Positions 1 to 8,130 of a stretch of 64,000 nucleotides of DNA are shown piece after piece. Position 1 is the first letter of the stretch, and each line of letters opens with the position of its first letter. Source of the stretch: Deltaproteobacteria bacterium (GTDB lineage Bacteria; Myxococcota_A; UBA9160; UBA4427); assembly GCA_002719955.1 (NCBI GenBank), contig PBFW01000073.1:62001-126000 (forward strand). Reading direction: 5' to 3'. A program made the position numbers and the translations under genes. The notes beneath the pieces are model-generated. The model was given only the letters and a program-made list of their open reading frames with translations. It was not told the DNA's origin and made no database searches.

Positions 1-1
1 G

Positions 2-391
2 CCCAAGGTCGGCAGCCCCGCCGACGGTTTCTTCGTTCCCTATCTCTCGAAGGTGATCGGCGCGAAACGGGCCCGCGAGATGTGGATGCTCTGCCGCAAA
101 TATCCGGCCCAGCGCGCCTACGAGATGGGACTCGTAAACGAGGTTGTCGAACTCGAGGATCTCGAGGGCGCCGTCGACTGCTGGTGCGAAGAAATGTTGA
201 GCTTGAGCCCTGGCTGTCTCGAGATCCTCAAGGCTTCCTTCGACCAGGAAATGGATGGCTACTCTGAGATGGGCGTGATCTCCCATTCGATGTATCCAGA
301 CTGGTTCGACTCGGCGGAGTGCGCAGAAGGCCCGGCGTCGTTCTCCGAGAAGCGCAAGCCCAATTTCTGGGACATCCGCCGCGGCTCCTGA
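2..391 (+). CDS. Enoyl-CoA hydratase/isomerase, MenB/BadI-like (5' partial)
   Basis: This is the C-terminal 129 residues of a crotonase-fold protein whose start lies left of the window. The frame opens with PKVGSPADGFF, followed by LCRKYPAQRAYEMGLVNEVV, which matches the 'GPKVGSFDGG' and 'ARE.W.LCR.Y.A.EA..MGLVN' blocks of 1,4-dihydroxynaphthoyl-CoA synthase (MenB) and 2-ketocyclohexanecarboxyl-CoA hydrolase (BadI). The tail FSEKRKPNFWDI also fits that branch. Known members form or open a ring by Claisen-type chemistry on a CoA thioester. No menaquinone genes follow, so a BadI-like catabolic role, such as ring opening, is the more likely reading. It ends 53 bp before the sulfotransferase and may be cotranscribed with it. 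Confidence 0.85.
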   Translation, partial: PKVGSPADGFFVPYLSKVIGAKRAREMWMLCRKYPAQRAYEMGLVNEVVELEDLEGAVDCWCEEMLSLSPGCLEILKASFDQEMDGYSEMGVISHSMYPDWFDSAECAEGPASFSEKRKPNFWDIRRGS

Positions 392-444
392 TCGCGCCGC
401 CAGAGGCAGCGCCGTCGGCGCGATCGAAAAGGGAGCATTCCGCC

Positions 445-1647
445 GTGGGGGATGAAAAGGGCATCGTCGCCGACCGCATTCGCAGCGATGCAAGCGCGGT
501 CGCGGGCTTAGACGACCCCGAGGCGTATCTCTTTGATGCGAATCTCGAGGCGCTGGTGGATTCGGTCAACCGCGAGGGTGACCTGCCGGAGTCCGGTTTG
601 AAGGAGACCCACAGCGAATTCACCCACGCCCTGGCGAATCGGCTCCTCACGCTGAAATGGGTTGGGGATCACCCCGAAATCCTCGATGAGCCCATCACTG
701 GCCCGATCTTCCTGACCGGCTTGCCGCGCTCGGGAACCACCTTCTTCCAACAACTCTTCGATCGCAATCACGACCTGCGGCTGATCAGGACCTGGGAGAC
801 GATTTCGCCCTGCCCCCCCCCGGCGATCGACCCCGAATCACGCCAGCAGCGAATCGCGACCGTTCGCGCCCACGACGACGCATTGCGGAAGAAGATCAGC
901 GAATTCGACGCGATTCACCTTCGCGACGCCGAGGGTGCCGAGGAATGCCATCATTTTCTGGCGCAGACGTTCTCGGCCATCGGCTTCCACAATTACATGA
1001 ACGTGCCCTCCTACGTGGAGTACCTATTCTCGGATCTGGATCTAGCGGCCGCCTATCGCGCGCACAAGCGTCAACTCCAGCTCCTACAATGGGGCGGGAC
1101 ACGCAAGCGGTGGGCTCTGAAATATCCGAACCACCTCATCGCCATGGAAGAGATCCTGCGCGTCCACCCGGACGCGACCTTCGTCATGACCCACCGCGAC
1201 CCGGTTCAGACCCTCGCTTCCCTCTGTCGGCTCACGGCCGCTTTCCGCGTGCCCAGAATGCGGCGGATCGATCCCGGCGAAGTCGGCGCCCAGATGTTCG
1301 ATTTTATCGCCCGCCACCTCGACCGTCTGATGCGCTTCGCGACATCGGAAGAGGGGCCCGCGCGCATCGTCAACGTCGATTATTATGATCTGGTCGTTTC
1401 GCCCGCCGACACATTGGCGAAGGCCTACCAAGGACTCGGCATGGAAATGCCGGCCTCCCTCAGGCACGACGTGGAGCAATGGCGCCTGGCCAACCCGAAA
1501 GGCAAACGCGGCGTGGCCCCCTACACGTTGGAGGAATTCGGTCTGATCGACGACGAGGTCGCCGAACGATTCTCTTCCTATACCCGCCATTTCGACATAC
1601 CCCGCGAAGGGGAGGCCGAACGACGGCATGCGAGTCCCCACCCATGA
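445..1647 (+). CDS. Sulfotransferase family protein (Sulfotransfer_3 type)
   Basis: A 400-residue cytosolic protein. Residues 87-100 (GPIFLTGLPRSGTT) form the 5'-phosphosulfate-binding loop of PAPS-dependent sulfotransferases, and the later stretch THRDPVQTLASLCRL matches the 3'-phosphate-binding segment. The family moves sulfate from PAPS to a hydroxyl group, and in bacteria often acts on lipids or sterol-like alcohols. I chose the GTG at 445 because GGGAG lies 9 bases upstream and the reading frame further upstream overlaps the preceding gene; no ATG fits. Codons near 813-821 contain a run of nine C that codes for consecutive prolines. The stop overlaps the next ATG (ATGA), so this gene is translationally coupled to the DUF1214 gene. 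The acceptor is unknown. Confidence 0.85.
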   Translation: MGDEKGIVADRIRSDASAVAGLDDPEAYLFDANLEALVDSVNREGDLPESGLKETHSEFTHALANRLLTLKWVGDHPEILDEPITGPIFLTGLPRSGTTFFQQLFDRNHDLRLIRTWETISPCPPPAIDPESRQQRIATVRAHDDALRKKISEFDAIHLRDAEGAEECHHFLAQTFSAIGFHNYMNVPSYVEYLFSDLDLAAAYRAHKRQLQLLQWGGTRKRWALKYPNHLIAMEEILRVHPDATFVMTHRDPVQTLASLCRLTAAFRVPRMRRIDPGEVGAQMFDFIARHLDRLMRFATSEEGPARIVNVDYYDLVVSPADTLAKAYQGLGMEMPASLRHDVEQWRLANPKGKRGVAPYTLEEFGLIDDEVAERFSSYTRHFDIPREGEAERRHASPHP

Positions 1648-2681
1648 GTGCTGGCTACCAGGCCCTTCTCGATGTCCAACGAAAAGGACTGGCCGCCATC
1701 ACAGCGGCCGCTCCGGATGCCACGACCCGCGCGGAGGGCGTGGCCTACCTGACCCGTCTCTCGGCCTCCATCATGGAACGCAGCCTCCCGGCGCCATCAG
1801 CCTCCACGGCCGCCTTCGGCTACAACCGGTTCCCGATGGCCGGTGCGAATCCGGATTGTCGGATGGGGCAGATGCAGCTCGACCCGCAGGCGCATTATCT
1901 GATCGAGGGGGTGCGCCATGGAGCGGATCGGATTGCCTTCGGGCTCTACACGCCCAGACCCGGCGCTGGGCTCGATCTCGACGACTACTTGAACCTCGAA
2001 GCGCTCGAACTCTCCCCCGACGGCCATTTCAGGCTGGCCATCGAGGCGAGCCCCGTTGGCGCAGCGACCTCACAATCGGGCCGGCCGCTCGGCATGAAGG
2101 CCACGACACGCGTTCTCATGGTACGCGAAATCTACCGCCGACGATCCGCGCCGCGGGCCGAGATCTCCGTTGATCGGAGCGAGGGGCGCGATCGATCCGC
2201 TCCACCCGAAAAGACCGCTTCAACGGAGACCCGACTCCGGGCCACCGCAGCGCAGATCGACGCCCTGCTCCACCAATACCTGCACTGGAGTGAGGTATTC
2301 GCCAGGCGGCCGAACGAGATGATCCAGATGCCGGCCGAGCTCGACGACGCGGTGCGCGGTGATCCGGAGACACGTTATTTCAGTGGTTATTTCGATCTCG
2401 GGGAAGGCGATACCCTGGAGGTCGAAATTCCCGAGATCGCTTGTGACTACTGGATGATCCAGGCGAATAACCACTGGCTGGAGCCGATCGCCGACGCCCA
2501 CCGCAACGACGCAACCGCGAGTCCGGACGTCGATGGCGCGACCCGGATCCGGATCTCCGCCTCCGCCGGAGATCGTGCGAATTGGCTGCACACCCGCAAC
2601 CGCTCCCGGGGCACCCTCCTCTATCGGACCATCGGCGCCGGGGAAGCGGTCGTTCCCGAGGCCCGAGTGGTTCACCCCTAG
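1644..2681 (+). CDS. DUF1214 domain protein
   Basis: A 345-residue protein that starts within the stop codon of the sulfotransferase gene. It carries the block GANPDCRMGQMQLDPQAHY, equivalent to the 'NPDN..Y....D....Y...G' block of DUF1214/DUF1254 proteins. The C-terminal half has YWMIQANNHWLEPI and NWLHTRNRSRGTLLYR, which match the 'W..Q..N.W.....' and 'NWL.T.....G....R' signatures. No signal peptide or membrane segment is visible. The biochemical function of DUF1214 is unknown. A second member lies at 59677-60771. Coupling to a sulfotransferase suggests the two act on the same molecule; that is inference only. Confidence 0.75.
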   Translation: MSAGYQALLDVQRKGLAAITAAAPDATTRAEGVAYLTRLSASIMERSLPAPSASTAAFGYNRFPMAGANPDCRMGQMQLDPQAHYLIEGVRHGADRIAFGLYTPRPGAGLDLDDYLNLEALELSPDGHFRLAIEASPVGAATSQSGRPLGMKATTRVLMVREIYRRRSAPRAEISVDRSEGRDRSAPPEKTASTETRLRATAAQIDALLHQYLHWSEVFARRPNEMIQMPAELDDAVRGDPETRYFSGYFDLGEGDTLEVEIPEIACDYWMIQANNHWLEPIADAHRNDATASPDVDGATRIRISASAGDRANWLHTRNRSRGTLLYRTIGAGEAVVPEARVVHP

Positions 2682-2692
2682 CAGGGCCGCGA

Positions 2693-3148
2693 TCAGCCCT
2701 TCGTCCATTCCTCGGGAACCTGCCCCCCGTTGTACTCCGGGTTCACGCCCACCGCGGAGACCTGCTCGGGATGTACGGTCACCGTGACGCGCTCGTCCCC
2801 GGGCCGATCGAAGGGGTATTCGTCCTCGTTCATGTATTTGCGCGCGATTTGATTGATGAAGGTGCGATCAACATCGTCCTCCAATGTGGCTCGGCCGCGA
2901 ATCTCGATATATCGCCAGATATTCCCGGGATCGGGAATCGAGAGGGCAATCCGGTCATCCGCCACCAGATTATGATATTTCACGCGCCCCTTGGTCGTAC
3001 TGAAACGAACGTATTTCCCGTCCCAGAGCATGCCGATCGGGTTGTTCGAGATCATCCCGTCGGGCCGAATCGTCGCGACATGCGGAAAACATTTCGACTC
3101 GAGAATGTCGAAATAGGCCTCGGGGATCTCTCGGGTCGCTCTTGCCAC
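2693..3148 (-). CDS. PPOX-class (F420- or FMN-dependent) flavoprotein
   Basis: A 151-residue split-barrel protein of the pyridoxamine-5'-phosphate-oxidase-like superfamily. The N-terminal FPHVATIRPDGMISNNPIGM and the following YVRFSTTKGRVKYHNL.ADDRIALS are the paired strands that bind the flavin or F420 phosphate, and IEIRGRATL follows as expected. This layout is typical of the F420H2-dependent reductase branch. The start is a GTG at 3148 with GAGGAG eight bases upstream; a nearby ATG is out of frame. It faces the DUF1214 gene tail-to-tail with only 11 bp between stops. Substrate unknown. Confidence 0.8.
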   Translation of the reverse strand: MARATREIPEAYFDILESKCFPHVATIRPDGMISNNPIGMLWDGKYVRFSTTKGRVKYHNLVADDRIALSIPDPGNIWRYIEIRGRATLEDDVDRTFINQIARKYMNEDEYPFDRPGDERVTVTVHPEQVSAVGVNPEYNGGQVPEEWTKG

Positions 3149-3287
3149 TCGCTCATCTCCTCTCTACGCAAATCCCTGATCGGAACCCACGCAGTCATGG
3201 GGAATCATGCCTCGAGTCGTCCCTTCGCTCCCTGGGGCGCACCACGAGACCCACTCTTTCGTCGACGCCGACCTCCCGTCCACTCCG

Positions 3288-4358
3288 CTAGGCGGAATCC
3301 CCTCGTGCGATCTCGGCGGGGGTCATACCGGTCCAACGACGAAAGGCCTTGGTGAACGCGCTCGGGTCCGAGAATCCCAGTATATAGGCGACATCATCGA
3401 TCCCGCGCTTCTCCTTCGCCAGGTAATGCCGTGCCAGCTCGGACCGCACATCGTCCAGGATCTCCTGATAGCTCGTGCCCTCGTCGCGCAGACGTCGCCG
3501 CAGCGTGCGGTCGCTCATCGAAAATCGAGCGGCGATCGCATTCGAGGTCAGTCCACGCAGGGGACGAACGGATCTTAGATGCACCCTGACGCGGTGGGAT
3601 AAAGGATCGCCGCTGGGAATCTTGGCGAGCTGATCCGCGGCGTGCTGCTCCAGAAGTTGCCGAAGGGCAATATCCGCAGAAGGGTTCAGGCCATCCATCA
3701 TCGAGATCGGGTAGAGAACCCCATTTTCCGGCGCATCGAAGCGAACGGGTAAACGAAGGATCCGCTCGTATTCGTCCGCGTGGGCCGGAGCCGAATAGGT
3801 AAAATTCGCCTCGAGCGGATCTGTGCCGACGGCGCCGACGAGGCGACTCATCGTGACAGTCAGCCCGATCGCATATTCCATGAAATAGGGACTCCTGCGC
3901 GAAACAGGACCCATGCTGCATCGAAAGAAGGCGGCCTCACCGACGCTCTCCAATTCGCATACGACATCCTCCAGAAGCAGCGACGTCAGATCCTTGTTGA
4001 TCTCGAGGGCCGTGCGAAGAGATTCACTCGCCGAGGCGAGATACCCGATCGTGCCGAGCGTGTTGGTATTGGCGAGGGTGGCGACGCGCAGCGCGATCGC
4101 CGGGTCCCCCATGACCTCGCTTCCGATCTGCCAAAATCGCTCGAGAAGCTCCCGCGGAAGACGCATCTGGACATCTTCGAGGGCTGTCGCCGGAATTCCG
4201 GCGCGATGCAAAAGGGCCTTTGCATCGAAGCCCTGAGCCTCGAGAACTCCCAGCAGGGGCAGGATCGCGTTCAGCGACCCATGGGGACCCGTTTTCGATT
4301 CGGACTCGACGACCATGGGAGCCTGCCCATCCTGCCTTTGGACGTCGGGGAGAAGCAT
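3288..4358 (-). CDS. AraC-family transcriptional regulator with N-terminal ligand-binding domain
   Basis: A regulator of 356 residues from the chosen start. The N-terminal ~200 residues are of the arabinose-binding/dimerisation type (PF12625-like: LLPLLGVLEAQGFDAKALL and GTIGYLASAS). The last ~90 residues are a two-helix-turn-helix AraC domain, with IAARFSMSDRTLRRRLRDEG as the first HTH and DVAYILGFSDPSAFTKAFRR as the second. I chose the ATG at 4358 because AGGGGA lies about six bases upstream; a longer frame to 4550 would run through the promoter region. It is divergent from the flavin monooxygenase at 4574, its most likely target, and a 12-bp palindrome lies between them. Confidence 0.85.
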   Translation of the reverse strand: MLLPDVQRQDGQAPMVVESESKTGPHGSLNAILPLLGVLEAQGFDAKALLHRAGIPATALEDVQMRLPRELLERFWQIGSEVMGDPAIALRVATLANTNTLGTIGYLASASESLRTALEINKDLTSLLLEDVVCELESVGEAAFFRCSMGPVSRRSPYFMEYAIGLTVTMSRLVGAVGTDPLEANFTYSAPAHADEYERILRLPVRFDAPENGVLYPISMMDGLNPSADIALRQLLEQHAADQLAKIPSGDPLSHRVRVHLRSVRPLRGLTSNAIAARFSMSDRTLRRRLRDEGTSYQEILDDVRSELARHYLAKEKRGIDDVAYILGFSDPSAFTKAFRRWTGMTPAEIARGDSA

Positions 4359-4467
4359 CACATCCCCTGTGGCCGGAAAAGACCAGATACGGGACCGGAG
4401 CAGACAAGACGCCTCCACCAATCGCTCGCAACCTTGTATTCCATCAACAGAAAACAGCGTAGGTGAT

Positions 4468-4485
4468 CGAGCAGTGGCTTGCTCG
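4468..4485. promoter_or_regulatory. Inverted repeat in the AraC/monooxygenase divergent promoter region
   Basis: CGAGCA (4468-4473) and TGCTCG (4480-4485) are perfect 6-bp arms around a 6-base spacer. They lie in the only AT-richer stretch between the two divergent genes. This could be part of an operator, but 6-bp arms are weak evidence. Confidence 0.25.
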
Positions 4486-4515
4486 CCAACACTCTTCTTC
4501 GATCTGGTTCCGGCG

Positions 4516-4527
4516 TGCACGCGTGCA
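4516..4527. promoter_or_regulatory. Perfect 12-bp palindrome, candidate operator
   Basis: TGCACGCGTGCA reads identically on both strands and sits 46 bp upstream of the monooxygenase start, in the 215-bp region shared with the divergent AraC-type regulator. The position suits an operator for this promoter. AraC proteins usually bind direct repeats, so another regulator could be the binder. Confidence 0.35.
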
Positions 4528-4573
4528 TCGGGCGTGACCGAAAATCTCAAGCCAAATGAACTGAGGAGTAGAC

Positions 4574-6043
4574 ATGACCACCCAAAAGGGATCGACCCGC
4601 GACGATCTGCGTTTCATCATTATCGGCGCCGGAATGTCCGGAATCCTCAGCGCGATCAAGCTTCAGGAGGCCGGCTTCGACTATTCGATCTACGAGAAGG
4701 CCGATCGTCTCGGCGGAACCTGGCGAGAAAACGAGTACGCAGGCCTCGCTTGCGACGTTCCGTCACATCTCTACTGCTACTCCTTCTCTCCGAATCCGGA
4801 TTGGAGCCATCGATTTTCTCCCGGTGCCGAGATCCAGCAATATTTCCTGGAAGTCGCAAATAAATTCGGGATCGACAAACAGATCAAGTTCAGCACCGAG
4901 ATCACCCGCTGCGAGTTCGAGAACGGCCGCTGGCAGATCGAATTGTCGGATGGTTCGACGGACGTCGGCGATTTCGTGATCGCCGCCACGGGCGTCCTCC
5001 ACGTCCCCTCCTACCCCGACATCGAAGGACTCGGCAGCTTCGAGGGAGAGACCTTTCACAGCGCCCGCTGGAACCACGACTTCGACCTCAAGGGCAAGCG
5101 CGTCGGCGTCATCGGAACGGGATCGACCGCGATCCAGATCGTGGGCGCACTGATCGAGGACGTGGAGGAGCTCACGCTCTTCCAACGCACAGCGCAGTGG
5201 GTCTCGCCCCAGGAGAATCCCGCCTTCACCGAGGAGGAGAAGGCAGATTTTCGTGACCACCCAGAGAAGATGACGGCCCTCAGAGCCGATATCGCGAAGA
5301 CCTTCGCCGAGGGCTTTGCCAACGCCGTCGTCGATGCGAACTCGCCCGAGCTGGCGATGATCCACGACGTTTGCGTCAACAATCTCGAAAGCAGCGTTCA
5401 GGATGCCGACCTACGTGAAAAACTGCGGCCCGACTATCGGGCGGGTTGCAAGCGTCTGATCATGTCGGAGGATTTTTACGACGCCATCCAACAACCCAGT
5501 GCCCATCTGGTGACCGAGGGCATCGAACAGATCGAGAAAGCGGGGGTTCGAACGAGCGACGACAAATTGCACGAGTTGGACGTGTTGATTCTGGCGACGG
5601 GCTTCCGCGTCGATCGTTTCATGCGACCCATGGAGGTGATCGGCCGCAACGGTCTCGCGCTGGAAGAGGCCTGGAAGGATGGCCCCTTCGCCTATATGGC
5701 GATCACGATTCCGGAATTCCCGAATCTCTTCATGTTGAATGGTCCGAACGGTCCCGTCGGGAATTTTTCCCTGATCGACGTAGCGGAGATGCAGTTCGGC
5801 TACATCATGAAATTGGTCGAGCAGGTCCGAACGGGCGCCTGCAACGAGGTGAGCGTCTCCCAGCCGGCGATGGAACGCTTCGATGCCGAGCGTAAAGAGG
5901 CCGCCAAGTCGACGATCTGGCAGAGCGGCTGCAATAGCTGGTATCTCGATGCCAACGGTGTTCCGGCCGTGTGGCCCTGGACCTTCGATCGCTTGCGAGA
6001 CGAGATGGACAATCCCCGTTTCGACGATTTCGATCTGGTCTGA
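4574..6043 (+). CDS. Flavin-containing monooxygenase, Baeyer-Villiger type
   Basis: A 489-residue class B flavoprotein monooxygenase. It has a FAD Rossmann motif GAGMSG (18-23), a NADPH Rossmann motif GTGSTA (181-186), and between them the fingerprint FEGETFHSARW at 156-166. That fits the Baeyer-Villiger consensus FxGxxxHxxxW, but the usual Pro/Asp after Trp is Asn167. Members insert oxygen into ketones to give esters or lactones, or oxidise heteroatoms, using NADPH and O2. GAGGAG sits 7 bases before the ATG. The divergent AraC-type gene probably regulates it. A strong hairpin follows the stop. Confidence 0.9.
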   Translation: MTTQKGSTRDDLRFIIIGAGMSGILSAIKLQEAGFDYSIYEKADRLGGTWRENEYAGLACDVPSHLYCYSFSPNPDWSHRFSPGAEIQQYFLEVANKFGIDKQIKFSTEITRCEFENGRWQIELSDGSTDVGDFVIAATGVLHVPSYPDIEGLGSFEGETFHSARWNHDFDLKGKRVGVIGTGSTAIQIVGALIEDVEELTLFQRTAQWVSPQENPAFTEEEKADFRDHPEKMTALRADIAKTFAEGFANAVVDANSPELAMIHDVCVNNLESSVQDADLREKLRPDYRAGCKRLIMSEDFYDAIQQPSAHLVTEGIEQIEKAGVRTSDDKLHELDVLILATGFRVDRFMRPMEVIGRNGLALEEAWKDGPFAYMAITIPEFPNLFMLNGPNGPVGNFSLIDVAEMQFGYIMKLVEQVRTGACNEVSVSQPAMERFDAERKEAAKSTIWQSGCNSWYLDANGVPAVWPWTFDRLRDEMDNPRFDDFDLV

Positions 6044-6053
6044 GCTTGCGAGT

Positions 6054-6083
6054 CCGAGCATCGACGATTGCGTCGATGCTCGG
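6054..6083. terminator. Strong hairpin after the flavin monooxygenase, probable terminator
   Basis: CCGAGCATCGACG (6054-6066) and CGTCGATGCTCGG (6071-6083) are perfectly complementary 13-base arms around an ATTG loop. GAG/CTC just outside can extend the stem past a one-base bulge. The hairpin begins 10 bases after the monooxygenase stop and lies between it and the convergent pseudogene. No T tract follows, so it may work with Rho or simply protect the 3' end. Confidence 0.55.
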
Positions 6084-6109
6084 CTCGAAGCCGCTGCAGC
6101 GACCCGGTC

Positions 6110-7975
6110 AGCGCTGCCAGGACCCGCGATTCGCTCGAGCCTCGGCGCGACATAGCGCGAAGCATCGTCGGGCAGGAGCAGACGTCGCACGATGAGATCC
6201 TGTGTCGCCGAGACCACTCGTTCGACATAGCCCACATGGGTGGGGTCGCGCTCTCGAACGGGCTTTCGCGGATCCCTGGGGTCGCGTTCGAGGCGAAAGG
6301 GCAGATCGCTGCCACTGCGCCCGCAGAGATCCGGAGCGGGGAATCCGTCGCCGAAAACGTTCCAACCCATATAGCTGGCCAGGGCGCTGCGGTCTCCGGC
6401 AATTTCAAGCCGGCGAGTTCGATGCCGTCCGAATCCACCTGCGGGAGGTGGCGTCGTAGATCTTTCCGTCCAGCGCTGACGGCTCGACCCAATCGCCCGG
6501 AATTCGAACCCCGTTCATCCGCGCCGCGACTGTGAATTCCAGCAGGACCGGAACCCGGTAGGCCTCGAGTGGCACGAGGGTCCCGTCGGCCAGCCGCGGC
6601 ACCCAACTCCCCGACGGCTCGCGGTCATCGAGTATCCATTCGTCGAGAGCGACCAAGAGCGCATGCAGCGCCGCATTCGGCCGACGCGGGTTGCCGCGTT
6701 TCGCACATGTCCGATCTCGGATCAGCATCCCGCCCGCGTGCTCGGTTTCCGCGATCAGAAAGAGTCTCAGCGAATCCGGGAGCATGAGATCCTTTTCACC
6801 GAGCGGGTCCGTATGCGATAGCGACGCGCCCTTATGCCAATACTCGGCGGCGGTATTCACCTCGATGATCTTTGGATCGGTCGGTCTTCCGGAGAGCAGG
6901 CCCCGCTTTTCTCCGGTCAGTGGATCGGCACCGCTGTGTGGGCGAAGGGATACCAGAGCTCGGGGAAGAGGCGCTGCAGGGGCTGACCCGCCGTGCTACC
7001 CGGCTGGCCGAAGGTGTGATTGGCGAAGATCTTCCCAGCGCCCGCGATATGCGACAAAAGCCCGTCGAATACACGCCGGTCGGCTTCGTCGCGATTCATA
7101 TCGAGCTCGAGGAAGCGACGCAGGAAAAGAGCGCTCTGGGAGACGCCCACGCCGATCGCGGCGCGTGGACGCCGAGTGGCGGATTAGCGCGTCCGCTCCG
7201 GTCGTGTTCTGCATAGCGAAGATGGGAGATGAGATCGCGCACGAAGGCAAAGCCGATTCCGAGCACGGGTGGACCCGCCGGCGAATATCGCAGGTCATAG
7301 ATCGTTCCGGAAGTAAAATGCCCCGTGCATAACGCCAGATGTCGATCGTCCTGCTAGACCCAATCCTCCTCGCGGATCACGCGCGGAGGGTCGCCCTCTC
7401 GCTGCCGCTCGGTCAGCACGGCGGGGGCGCTGCGAAGCGCGGGGTCACTCAGCGAAGCCCGATCGGGAATCCTCGCCGGGAAAATCCCATAGGAGAACTC
7501 GTCTCGGACGCGGGCCTCGAGCGGTTTGCCATCACGAAGCACCGTCGCGAAGCGAGCGCCCAAGCCGCCGGAGGTCAGTGTGGGATCCCAGCCGCTCCGA
7601 ACGAGTGCGTAACCGCGGCGCATGAGAAAACCATCACCCGCGACCTCGAGAGTCCGCGGCTCGGCCGCATCGAGACTCCTGCCCGCACTCGCATCATTGA
7701 AAATGCCGAGCGCGACCTTCGAGCCCCGATCCGGAACGTCGGAGAGCAGCATGTCCGCGCCGCCGATCAGGACCAGCATGAAGAAATCGACCTCGCATTC
7801 CACACGACCCCGCGCGTTGCGGGGTGCATCCCCGAGCAAGGCGATCCCCGTGTTGTGCGGGACCTCGGGATCGAGTTCTCCGATCGCCACATCGACGATC
7901 CTCTGATAGGGGCCCGTGCCGCCGAGGGAGACCCCTCCGCGAAGGGCTCGCTGCGGTCGTTTTCCATCCACCCAG
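6110..7975 (-). pseudogene. Broken alpha/beta-hydrolase-domain gene (Abhydrolase_10-like)
   Basis: Read on the minus strand, consecutive frames rebuild one protein of the large alpha/beta-hydrolase-domain family (PF20091-like). In order: GPYQRIVDVAIGELDP and NARGRVECEVDFFML near 7.9-7.8 kb; an in-frame TAG at 7354-7356; then TSGTIYDLRYSPAG in the same frame; a frameshift near 7170 into AAIGVGVSQSALFLRRF, with the GxSxS nucleophile elbow; a frameshift near 6925 into KIIEVNTAAEYWHKGA; another near 6450 into VDSDGIELAGLKLPE; and another near 6400 into MGWNVFGDGFPAP and THVGYVERVV. At least four frameshifts plus one stop remove function. The start and end are approximate because no intact termini remain. 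Confidence 0.8.
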
Positions 7976-8130
7976 GCTAGGACAGGATCGCCGACCCACC
8001 GAGCCGCCGGAAATCCGCCTCTCGCGTCGCGGCGGGCGGACGACCTGCCGTGGCAGGGATATACTCGGCGCACGCCCAACGAATCGAATCATGCGCCCCG
8101 CCCGGGCGACGGACCCGACGGAGACCCGAC

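Noticed and set aside
813-821. Run of nine C in the sulfotransferase gene as a phase-variation tract
   Set aside because: The frame is intact and the run encodes a plausible Pro-rich loop; a single tract of nine C in such GC-rich DNA is not evidence of phase variation.
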